64,000 bases of DNA. It comes from Pseudomonas deceptionensis (lineage in GTDB: Bacteria > Pseudomonadota > Gammaproteobacteria > Pseudomonadales > Pseudomonadaceae). Below are positions 30,586-38,402 of this stretch, one piece after another. Numbering within the stretch: position 1 is the stretch's first letter; the number at the start of each line of letters is the position of its first letter. The notes under the pieces are model-generated. The model did no database searches and was not told the DNA's origin. It worked only from the letters and a program-made list of their open reading frames with translations. The stretch lies in the NCBI RefSeq assembly GCF_900106095.1, contig NZ_FNUD01000002.1, forward strand, positions 3,245,501 through 3,309,500. The letters are read 5' to 3'. A program made the position numbers and the translations under genes.

Positions 30586-30963
30586 ATGAGTGAAGATGCG
30601 CAAGATGTTGTTCTGATTGTCGAAGACGATCCTTCGATCCTGATGGTCCTTAGCGCCTACCTGTCGAGCGAGGGCTACCGGGTGTTGCAGGCCGAAAACG
30701 GCGAGCAGGCGTTCGAGATACTGGCGAGCAAGCCCCATCTGGACTTGATGGTGACTGACTTCCGCCTGCCCGGGGGGATCTCGGGGGTGCAGATTGCCGA
30801 GCCGGCGCTCAAGTTGCGGCCTGATCTGAAAGTGATTTTCATCAGTGGTTACCCGGCTGAAATCCGTGACACGGGTAGCCCGATCACCCTGACCGCGCCG
30901 ATCCTGGCCAAACCGTTTGACCTCGACACCCTGCAAGAGCAGATCCAGAAGCTGCTGGCGTAA
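30586..30963 (+). CDS. Single-domain response regulator
   Basis: A 125-residue receiver with acidic pair VEDD, phospho-acceptor Asp58 (VTDFRLPGG) and the AKPF lysine. No output domain. It lies 56 bases after the receiver-kinase gene and probably ends the same operon. A REP hairpin follows. Confidence 0.88.
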   Translation: MSEDAQDVVLIVEDDPSILMVLSAYLSSEGYRVLQAENGEQAFEILASKPHLDLMVTDFRLPGGISGVQIAEPALKLRPDLKVIFISGYPAEIRDTGSPITLTAPILAKPFDLDTLQEQIQKLLA

Positions 30964-30979
30964 GTACGCTGTTCCCTCT

Positions 30980-31030
30980 GTGGGAGCGAGCCTGCTCGCG
31001 AAGGCCGTTCGCGAGCAGGCTCGCTCCCAC
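30980..31030. repeat. REP palindrome (GTGGGAGCGAGCCTGCTCGCGA type)
   Basis: Near-perfect inverted repeat GTGGGAGCGAGCCTGCTCGCGAA / TTCGCGAGCAGGCTCGCTCCCAC, between the signalling operon and the convergent TPR gene. Other copies lie at 38334 and 42306. Confidence 0.92.
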
Positions 31031-31053
31031 GGGCTTGAATCCGCATGTGGCAG

Positions 31054-32109
31054 CTACAGCCCCTGCTGCAACGCCGGATCGTCTGGGTTCTGTTGCTCCA
31101 GTTGCGCCAGCAACACCTGCACATTCTGCAACTGCCCGGCCTCTTTCCAGTAATTGATCAACAAGACCCGTGCCTTGCGGTTGGCGGGCTGGCGTTGCAG
31201 CAGTTCTTCGAGCTGACGTTGTGCGGCTTCCAGCTGGTCGAGGTCATGCAGGGCCGTGGCCAGTTTGTAACGGTAATCGCTGTTGTCGGGTTCCAGCTCG
31301 ACGGCCTTGGCCAGCCCCAGCAGGGCGTATTCCGTCTGGCCGTGATTGAGCAGCCAGATCCCCAATGCATGTTGCAGATAGGCCGAATCCGGGTGGGCTT
31401 CCAGTTGCCTGGCCAGCAGTTCCCGTGCCTGTTCGGCCTTGCCGCGCTTGTCCAGCAGCTCAATGCGGGCGACTACAGCCTTGAGGTTGTCCGGGTCCAG
31501 GCGGGTGACTTTTTCAAGGGCGGTCTGTGCGTCATCCAGCTGGCCTTCGTGAAGGTACAGACGGGCGAGCTGGCCCTGGGCCTGAGGGTCGTCGGGACGG
31601 GTCAAGAGATCGCGTTCGTACTCGTCGATCACTTGCTGCAACGGCCCGAAGTACAGCCCCTGTTCATCCGGTGACAACCCTAGCAGGGCATTGGCTGCTG
31701 CAAAACGCACGCGTTGCTCGGGGTCATCCAGCAAGGGGCCGAGCAGCAAGGTGCGCTGGGCATTGGGCACCAGGCCGCTAATGCTGCGGATGGCAGCTTC
31801 GCGTACCAGCGGTGAGTCGTTGTGCAAGTCGTTGTCGGCCAGTTTCAGCGCCTGGGGGCTGGGGTAGTTGGGCAGTTCGGCATGCAGGTCGGCGCGCCGG
31901 TTCTCTGACAGGTCATTGCGGGCCAGTTGCTGGTAAAGCACCCGGGCGGCGCCGGGCTTGCCGTTGTGGGCCATGTCGAGTGCGATGGAGTAACGCTGGC
32001 TCACCGTGGGCGTTGGAACGGTCGGAGCAGGGCGCATCGAATACCAAAGGCCGGCGGCAATGATTGCAGACAGAAGGCTTACAGCAAGGTATCGGCGAGG
32101 CTGAGACAT
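31054..32109 (-). CDS. Membrane-anchored HEAT-like/TPR protein of unknown function
   Basis: A 351-residue protein. The N-terminus has one hydrophobic anchor (YLAVSLLSAIIAAGLWYS), followed by a Pro/Thr linker. Residues about 95-155 look like HEAT-type repeats (SPLVREAAIRSISGL, then DPEQRVRFAAANALLGL). Residues 165-340 contain at least four TPR units (LARLYLHEGQLDDAQ type). The body is likely periplasmic and binds other proteins. The ATG at 32109 (MSQPRRY) fits the anchor best. It stands alone, bounded by a terminator and a REP. The exact family is not recognised. Confidence 0.75.
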   Translation of the reverse strand: MSQPRRYLAVSLLSAIIAAGLWYSMRPAPTVPTPTVSQRYSIALDMAHNGKPGAARVLYQQLARNDLSENRRADLHAELPNYPSPQALKLADNDLHNDSPLVREAAIRSISGLVPNAQRTLLLGPLLDDPEQRVRFAAANALLGLSPDEQGLYFGPLQQVIDEYERDLLTRPDDPQAQGQLARLYLHEGQLDDAQTALEKVTRLDPDNLKAVVARIELLDKRGKAEQARELLARQLEAHPDSAYLQHALGIWLLNHGQTEYALLGLAKAVELEPDNSDYRYKLATALHDLDQLEAAQRQLEELLQRQPANRKARVLLINYWKEAGQLQNVQVLLAQLEQQNPDDPALQQGL

Positions 32110-32230
32110 GCAATATCCAGAAACAGGCGTGCGGATGAGGTGCAAGATTGGGACAGTGGGGGGCTGGAGTCAAATGGCGATGTGGCCCGGGACCTTTAGC
32201 CGGAGGGTGAGGGACCCTTGATTTACAGGC

Positions 32231-32271
32231 AAAAAAAAGCCCCGCGACCGAATGAACGCGGGGCTAAAAAA
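32231..32271 (-). terminator. Intrinsic terminator of mexEF-oprN
   Basis: Stem GCCCCGCG / CGCGGGGC with a ten-base loop, with A runs on one side and T runs on the other on both strands, about 36 bases after the oprN stop. Confidence 0.9.
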
Positions 32272-32306
32272 TGGTTGGTTGCGGCCAACCAAAGGAGCTC
32301 GTTAAA

Positions 32307-33716
32307 TCAGTTGGCGCTGGCCACCGTCTCGACTTGCCAGCCGCCACCCAGTGCCTTGTAGATCGCTACGACGCCGCGATACAGCTCAACCTCGGCCTGG
32401 GCCTGGCTGTCTTCGGCTGCCAGGCGCTCGCGCTGGGCATCGAGCAACACCAGAAAATCCACCGTGCCTTCGCGGTACCGAATCGCCGCCAGATCCGCCG
32501 CCGTGCGGCTGGATTCGCTTTGGCGAATCAACGACACCAGACGCTGCTGTCGCTTGGCGTAGTCACTGAAAGCGTTTTCCGACTCCTCCAGGGCCAGCAG
32601 TACTTGCTGCTCGTAACTGGCCAGTGCGCCATCGGCTTCGGCGCCGGCACCGCGCAGGCGGGCCCGCACGCTGCCCAGGTCAAACGCCGGCCAGGTAATG
32701 CGAGGGCCCAGTGCCCAGGCATTGGCCGCAGCCGAGCCTATTTGCGAACCGCGCCCGGCGGTAAAGCCCAGGAAGCCGCTGAGGCTGACCCGCGGGAACA
32801 AATCGGCCTTGGCCACCCCGATACGGGCCGTGGCCGCTGCCAGCTTGCGCTCGGCGCTCATGATGTCGGGTCGGCGTTGCAGCAAGTCACCGGGGTTGCC
32901 GATGTTCAGCGCCTTGGCAATGGCCGGCAGCTGCGCGGGGCTCAGGTCCACGCTCAACTGTTCCGGCCGCTGACCGAGCAACGTGGCGATGCGGTTGCGT
33001 TCACGCACCTGTTCAGCTTGAAGCTGCGGCACGCTGGCCTCAACGGCGGCCAAACGGGCGTCAGCCCGCACGACGTCCAGTTGGTCGCCTACGCCTGCAT
33101 CACGCAGGCTTTCGGTGATGGCCTTGGAGTCTTGCTGGTTTTTCAGGTTGGCCAGGGCAATGCGCTCGCGCAATTGCGCACCGCGCAGTTCACCGTAGGC
33201 GTCCACCAGTTCGGCAATCATGGTGACTTGCAGCTGGTACAGATCAGCGGCGGCGGTTTGCTCGTCGGCATCGCTGGCTTCCAGTTCGCGCTGGATGCGG
33301 CCAAACAGGTCGATCTCCCAGGCCATGTCCAGGCCCAGGTCGTAGCGCTCACTGTTGACCCGCTTTTCGGTTGTGCCGGGGATCTGGCCTTTGCCCAGAT
33401 CACTGCTGGCCCGGCTGGTGATGGTCGGCATGGCGTCATTGCTGACGTCATCACGAATCGACCGTGCCGCACGCAGGCGGGCAAACGCCACGCGCAGCTC
33501 GCGGTTGCCGGCCAGGGACTCAGTCACCAGCTGGTTGAGGGTCGGGTCGTCAAACTGCTGCCACCAGATCCCTTCAAAATGCGCCCGGTCAAAACCCTTG
33601 AGGTTGTCGGCGCTGATCTGCGCCGGCTCGGTCTTGGGCGTTTGGTAGTCCGGGCCAACGGCGCAGGCACTCAAGGCCAGCACCAGCAGACTTGGCAGGA
33701 AGACTTTCAGGCTCAT
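32307..33716 (-). CDS. oprN: RND efflux outer membrane lipoprotein channel, OprN type
   Basis: A 469-residue outer membrane factor of the NodT/OprM family. The lipobox LALSAC places the lipid-bearing Cys near residue 18. The two repeated coiled-coil halves of TolC-like channels are visible (REREAs and ELRGAQL segments). It overlaps the mexF stop by four bases, completing a tripartite pump with mexE and mexF. Confidence 0.92.
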   Translation of the reverse strand: MSLKVFLPSLLVLALSACAVGPDYQTPKTEPAQISADNLKGFDRAHFEGIWWQQFDDPTLNQLVTESLAGNRELRVAFARLRAARSIRDDVSNDAMPTITSRASSDLGKGQIPGTTEKRVNSERYDLGLDMAWEIDLFGRIQRELEASDADEQTAAADLYQLQVTMIAELVDAYGELRGAQLRERIALANLKNQQDSKAITESLRDAGVGDQLDVVRADARLAAVEASVPQLQAEQVRERNRIATLLGQRPEQLSVDLSPAQLPAIAKALNIGNPGDLLQRRPDIMSAERKLAAATARIGVAKADLFPRVSLSGFLGFTAGRGSQIGSAAANAWALGPRITWPAFDLGSVRARLRGAGAEADGALASYEQQVLLALEESENAFSDYAKRQQRLVSLIRQSESSRTAADLAAIRYREGTVDFLVLLDAQRERLAAEDSQAQAEVELYRGVVAIYKALGGGWQVETVASAN

Positions 33717-36700
33717 TGTTGCGACTCCAACTTGAGGTGCTTGGCCGCTTTGCGCGCTTCACTGCGCTCCACATAGCGGCGGATCAATACGTAGAACACC
33801 GGCGTCAGCAACAGGCCGAAGAAGGTCACACCCAGCATCCCGGAGAACACGGCAACACCCATGGCGTGGCGCATTTCAGCACCGGCACCGCTGGACAGCA
33901 CCAGAGGCACAACACCCATGATGAACGCGAACGAGGTCATCAGAATCGGCCGCAGACGCAGGCGGCAGGCTTCGAGTACCGCATCCAGCGGGCTCATGCC
34001 TTCTTCCTGTTTGTCCTTGGCAAACTCGACAATCAGAATCGCGTTTTTGCACGCCAACCCCACCAGTACGATCAATCCGATCTGGGTGAAGATGTTGTTG
34101 TCACCGCCCGAGAGAATCACCCCGGTAATCGCCGACAGCAGCGTCATCGGTACGATCAGGATCACCGCCAGCGGCAGGCTCCAGCTCTCGTATTGAGCCG
34201 CCAGTACCAGGAACGCCAGCAGTACGCAGAGCGGGAACACGAACAGTGCGGTGTTGCCCGAAAGGATTTGCTGGTACGTCAGCTCGGTCCATTCGTAAGT
34301 CATGCCGTTGGGCAGTTCTTCTTTGAGCAGTTTTTCCATCGCGGCTTCTGCCTGCCCCGAGCTGTAGCCCGGTGCTGCACCGCCGTTGATTTCTGCGGTC
34401 ACAAAGCCGTTGTAGTGCATCACGCGATCGGGCCCTGCGGTGTCGCTGATCTTGATAAAGGTCGCCAACGGGATCATTTCACCCTTGTTGTTGCGCACTT
34501 TCAGCTGGCCAATCTGCTCGGGCTCCAGGCGGAACTGCTGTTCGGCTTGAACGTTGACCTGATAAGTACGACCGAAGCGGTTGAAATCGTTGGCATACAG
34601 CGAGCCCAGGTAGATCTGCAGGGTGTCGAAGATGTCGTTGATGGCAACGCCGTGGGTCTTGGCTTTTTCCCGGTCGATAGCGGCATCGACTTGTGGCACG
34701 TTGACCTGATAGCTGGTGAACAACCCGGCCAGTTCCGGCACGTTATGGCTCTTGGTAATCACGTTCTGCACTTCTTTGTACAGTTCGTCATAACCCAGAC
34801 CACCGCGGTCCTCGACTTGCAGGCGGAACCCGCCGATGGTGCCAAGGCCTTGTACCGGCGGTGGCGGGAAGATCGCGATGTAGGCTTCCTGAATATCCGC
34901 AAACTCGGCATTCAACGTGGCAGCAATGGCCGCAGCCGACTGGCTCGGGTCTTTGCGCTGGTCAAAGTCCTTAAGTGCAACAAACACGATGCCGCTGTTC
35001 GGACTGTTGGTGAAACCGTTGATCGACAGGCCGGGGAAGGCGATCGAGTTGGCAACGCCTGGCTGCTTAAGGGCCAGCTCGGACATGCGCTTGATCACTT
35101 CTTCGCTGCGATCCAGGCTCGCGGCGTCCGGCAGTTGGGCGAAGGCCACCAGGTATTGCTTGTCTTGCGGTGGCACAAAACCGGTCGGGGTGTGGGCAAA
35201 GCCGGCCCAGGTCAGCACCATCAAGCCTGCGTACACCAGCATCGCGATGCCGCTGCCGCGAATGATGCGACGTACCGTGCCAACGTAACCGTTACTGGCT
35301 TTAACAAAGAACCGGTTGAACGGTGCAAACAGCCAGCCGCCGAACAGGCGATCCAGTATGCGGGTGAAGCGGTCTTTCGGCGCGTTATGGCCTTTGAGCA
35401 AGACGGCTGCCAGTGCCGGGGACAGGGTCAGCGAGTTGAAGGCCGAGATCACGGTCGAAATCGCAATGGTCAGGGCGAACTGCTTATAGAACTGTCCGGT
35501 AAGGCCCGAGATGAAGGCTGCCGGGATAAACACCGCGCAGAGCACCAGTGCTGTGGCGATGATCGGGCCGGTCACTTCGCGCATCGCACGCTTGGTGGCG
35601 TCCACGGGGTTGAGCCCCAGCTCGATATTTCGCTCGACGTTCTCCACCACCACAATGGCATCGTCCACCACGATGCCGATGGCCAGCACCAGTCCGAACA
35701 GCGACAAAGCGTTGAGCGAGAAGCCGAACATGTGCATCACTGCGAACGTACCGATCAGCGATACGGGCACAGCGACCAGCGGGATGATCGAAGCGCGCCA
35801 TGTCTGCAGGAACAGGATCACCACCAACACCACGAGAATCAGTGCTTCGAACAGGGTGTGGACCACCGCTTCGATAGAGCCACGCACGAAGATCGTCGGG
35901 TCATACACGATGTCGAAGTCCATGCCCTCCGGGAAGCCCTTCTTCAATTCGGCCATTTTGGCCCGAACGTCGTTGGAAATCTGGATCGCATTGGAGCCCG
36001 GCCGCTGAAAGATCGGGATCGCCACCGCAGGCTGGTTGTTCAGCAACGAACGCAGGGCGTACTGGCTGGAGCCCAGTTCAACTCTGGCGATGTCTTTCAA
36101 GCGCGTGATCTGGCCATCATCGCCCGCGCGGACAATGATATTTTCAAACTCTTCTTCAGTGACCAGACGGCCTTGGGTATTCACCGAGAGCTGGAAACTA
36201 GCGGCGTTCGGCGCGGGCGGGGCACCCAGGGCACCTGCGGCAACCTGGCGGTTCTGCTCGCGGATCGCCGTCACCACATCGGTGGCGGTCAGGTTGCGCG
36301 ATGCGGTTTTGTTCGGGTCCAGCCACACGCGCAGCGAGTAGTCGCCCATACCGAACATTTGCACGTCACCGATACCGTTCAACCGCGCCAGTTCATCCTT
36401 GATGTTGAGGATGGCGTAGTTGGAGAGGTACAGCATGTCGTAGCGCTTGTCCGGTGAGGTCAAGTGCACAACCATGGTCAGATCGGGGGATGCCTTGTCC
36501 ACCGTAATACCGATGCGCGTCACTTCTTCGGGCAGCTTGGGCTGCGTACGCGTCACACGGTTTTGCACCTGCACCTGAGCGTTGTCCAGGTCGGTGCCCA
36601 GCGCGAAGGTGATGGTCAGGGTGATTTTGCCGTCAGCGGTGGACTGCGAAGACATGTACAACATGTTTTCAACACCGGTAATCGCTTGTTCCAACGGCGC

Positions 36701-36892
36701 GGCGACGGTTTCGCCGATCACTTTGGGGTTGGCCCCCGGGAAACTGGCGCGCACCACGACGGTAGGCGGAACGACTTCCGGGTATTCACTGATCGGTAAC
36801 TGGAACAGCGAAATGCCGCCCGCAATCAGGATCAATAATGAAAGTACAGCGGCGAAAATCGGCCGCTGGATGAAGAACTGGGAAAAATTCAT
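33713..36892 (-). CDS. mexF: RND multidrug efflux transporter, MexF type
   Basis: A 1059-residue inner-membrane proton antiporter of the HAE1 family. The start MNFSQFFIQRPIFAAVLS and the following helix match P. aeruginosa MexF closely as I remember it. The proton-relay aspartates appear in GIVVDDAIVVVENVER. MexF pumps export chloramphenicol, fluoroquinolones and quinolone signal precursors in P. aeruginosa; the same range here is inference. Confidence 0.95.
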   Translation of the reverse strand: MNFSQFFIQRPIFAAVLSLLILIAGGISLFQLPISEYPEVVPPTVVVRASFPGANPKVIGETVAAPLEQAITGVENMLYMSSQSTADGKITLTITFALGTDLDNAQVQVQNRVTRTQPKLPEEVTRIGITVDKASPDLTMVVHLTSPDKRYDMLYLSNYAILNIKDELARLNGIGDVQMFGMGDYSLRVWLDPNKTASRNLTATDVVTAIREQNRQVAAGALGAPPAPNAASFQLSVNTQGRLVTEEEFENIIVRAGDDGQITRLKDIARVELGSSQYALRSLLNNQPAVAIPIFQRPGSNAIQISNDVRAKMAELKKGFPEGMDFDIVYDPTIFVRGSIEAVVHTLFEALILVVLVVILFLQTWRASIIPLVAVPVSLIGTFAVMHMFGFSLNALSLFGLVLAIGIVVDDAIVVVENVERNIELGLNPVDATKRAMREVTGPIIATALVLCAVFIPAAFISGLTGQFYKQFALTIAISTVISAFNSLTLSPALAAVLLKGHNAPKDRFTRILDRLFGGWLFAPFNRFFVKASNGYVGTVRRIIRGSGIAMLVYAGLMVLTWAGFAHTPTGFVPPQDKQYLVAFAQLPDAASLDRSEEVIKRMSELALKQPGVANSIAFPGLSINGFTNSPNSGIVFVALKDFDQRKDPSQSAAAIAATLNAEFADIQEAYIAIFPPPPVQGLGTIGGFRLQVEDRGGLGYDELYKEVQNVITKSHNVPELAGLFTSYQVNVPQVDAAIDREKAKTHGVAINDIFDTLQIYLGSLYANDFNRFGRTYQVNVQAEQQFRLEPEQIGQLKVRNNKGEMIPLATFIKISDTAGPDRVMHYNGFVTAEINGGAAPGYSSGQAEAAMEKLLKEELPNGMTYEWTELTYQQILSGNTALFVFPLCVLLAFLVLAAQYESWSLPLAVILIVPMTLLSAITGVILSGGDNNIFTQIGLIVLVGLACKNAILIVEFAKDKQEEGMSPLDAVLEACRLRLRPILMTSFAFIMGVVPLVLSSGAGAEMRHAMGVAVFSGMLGVTFFGLLLTPVFYVLIRRYVERSEARKAAKHLKLESQQ

Positions 36893-36907
36893 CGGAGTTA
36901 TCGTCCC

Positions 36908-38152
36908 TTAACCGCGAGGAGTCGCGACGCTGGCCAGTTTCGGCGCGCTTTGGGCGGGCTTCACTTGTGGCAGGTTGCTGGCTTCCAGGGCTTGTCGTTG
37001 TTGTGCCAGTGCGGCGAGGGTCTGTTCGTTGGCCATGGGGATCACCTCAGGCGTCACCGTCGAACCAGGGCGTACTTTCTGCAAGCCCTTGACGATGATG
37101 GTGTCGTCCTTGCTCAGCCCGCTGCGAACAATGCGCAGGCCTTCGATCTTCGGTCCCAGGTCGACGGCGCGGTACGCCGACGTGTTGTCGGCGCCCATCA
37201 CCAGCACGAACTTCTTGCCAAGGTCGGTGCCGACCGCTTCGTCATTGATCAGTACGGCCGAATAGGTCCCGCTGCCCACCAGTTTCAGGCGTGCATACAG
37301 GCCCGGTGTGAAGCGGCCATCGGTGTTGTCGAACACGGCGCGACCACGGATGGTGCCGGTCTTCGGGTTGACCTGGTTATCGACGAAGTTCATCTGGCCC
37401 AGATGCGGGTTGCCTTCTTCGTTGGACAGGCCCAGGTAGACCGGCGTGCTCTGGCCGCGCTGGCCGTCACGGGCAAGCTGGTTGTACTTGAGGAACACAC
37501 GCTCGTCAGCATCGAAGTAGGCGTACACCTTGTCGGTGGACACCACACTGGTCAGCGGGGTGACATCGGCGGTCACGATGTTGCCCGCCGTGATTTCGGC
37601 ACGGCTTACGCGGCCGGTGATCGGCGAAGTGACCCGGGTAAAGCTCAGGTTCAGCTTGGCCAGATCCAGTTGTGCCTGGATGGCGGCGACCCCGGCGCGG
37701 GACTCCTGGGCTGCGGTGGTGCGCGAGTCGGCCAGCTCGGCCGAAATCGCGTTGCTCTGGCGCAGGCGTTCGCCGCGCTGGGCTTCGTTCTCGGTACGGC
37801 TGGCATTGGCGCGGGCTTGCTGCACCTGGGCTTCAAGCTGGCGCACAGTGGCCTGGAACGAGCGCGGGTCGATCTGGAACAGCAGGTCGCCCTTTTTCAC
37901 CAGGGCGCCCTCAGTAAAGGCGACCTGATCAATCTGGCCCGACACGCGTGGACGGATTTCAACGGTTTGCGGTGCTTCGAGCCGGCCGGTGAATTCGTCC
38001 CATTCATTGACCGGCTGTTCAAGCACCCTGGCCACACTGACTGTTGCAGCGGGAGCAGGAGCAGTCGCTTGTGGAGTTTTGCCGCATGCACTCATCACCA
38101 CAATGGCCAAAGCCGCGAGTGGGAAGCGCAAATGTTTCAGTGACTGTTCCAT
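36908..38152 (-). CDS. mexE: RND efflux periplasmic adaptor, MexE type
   Basis: A 414-residue membrane fusion protein. The lipobox VVMSACG follows a short hydrophobic signal. The NEWDEFTGRLEAP start of the mature part, the RPRVSGQID lipoyl half and the RVTSPITGRVSRAEI half are typical of MexE. The ATG at 38152 (MEQSLKHLRF) is preferred as the usual MexE start; an upstream TTG is possible. It is the first gene of the operon. No mexT or mexS lies beside it. Confidence 0.93.
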   Translation of the reverse strand: MEQSLKHLRFPLAALAIVVMSACGKTPQATAPAPAATVSVARVLEQPVNEWDEFTGRLEAPQTVEIRPRVSGQIDQVAFTEGALVKKGDLLFQIDPRSFQATVRQLEAQVQQARANASRTENEAQRGERLRQSNAISAELADSRTTAAQESRAGVAAIQAQLDLAKLNLSFTRVTSPITGRVSRAEITAGNIVTADVTPLTSVVSTDKVYAYFDADERVFLKYNQLARDGQRGQSTPVYLGLSNEEGNPHLGQMNFVDNQVNPKTGTIRGRAVFDNTDGRFTPGLYARLKLVGSGTYSAVLINDEAVGTDLGKKFVLVMGADNTSAYRAVDLGPKIEGLRIVRSGLSKDDTIIVKGLQKVRPGSTVTPEVIPMANEQTLAALAQQRQALEASNLPQVKPAQSAPKLASVATPRG

Positions 38153-38237
38153 GAGAGGGGAGTCCGCCAATCTATTGAGATGGGCGGATAATGCTGGCGC
38201 GAGTGCTGGCGCACGAATCGAACCCAGCGAAGATCAA

Positions 38238-38254
38238 TATCATTCAGAATGATA
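38238..38254. promoter_or_regulatory. Perfect 8-1-8 palindrome upstream of mexE
   Basis: TATCATTC-A-GAATGATA lies about 85 bases before the mexE start. It recalls a Fur-type GAATGATA core but does not fit the full 19-bp consensus. It may be an operator for the efflux operon. Confidence 0.4.
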
Positions 38255-38287
38255 CAAAGCGTAACGGAGCCCTCTAGCCTGCGCTTT

Positions 38288-38305
38288 TTGATAGGGTGCT
38301 ATCAA
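38288..38305. promoter_or_regulatory. Perfect 7-4-7 palindrome, LysR-type site upstream of mexE
   Basis: TTGATAG-GGTG-CTATCAA is fully symmetrical and fits the T-N11-A pattern of LysR-type regulators. It sits about 135 bases before mexE. MexT, the known activator of mexEF-oprN, is a LysR protein, but this site was not matched to its published box. Confidence 0.45.
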
Positions 38306-38333
38306 TTAAATTCTGCATGAATATGTCGTTTTC

Positions 38334-38395
38334 GTGGGAGCGAGCCTGCTCGCGAAGACGCCTGGCAAGACCTTCGCGAGCAGGCTCGCTCCCAC
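38334..38395. repeat. REP palindrome (GTGGGAGCGAGCCTGCTCGCGA type)
   Basis: Inverted arms GTGGGAGCGAGCCTGCTCGCGAAG and CTTCGCGAGCAGGCTCGCTCCCAC with a 14-base centre, between the TonB-receptor stop and the mexE promoter region. Confidence 0.92.
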
Positions 38396-38402
38396 GGTTG
38401 CC

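Noticed and set aside
33692..36457. A 921-codon open frame on the plus strand opposite mexF
   Set aside because: The product is low-complexity in His, Gln, Arg and Val, with no family motif; mexF on the other strand is certain.
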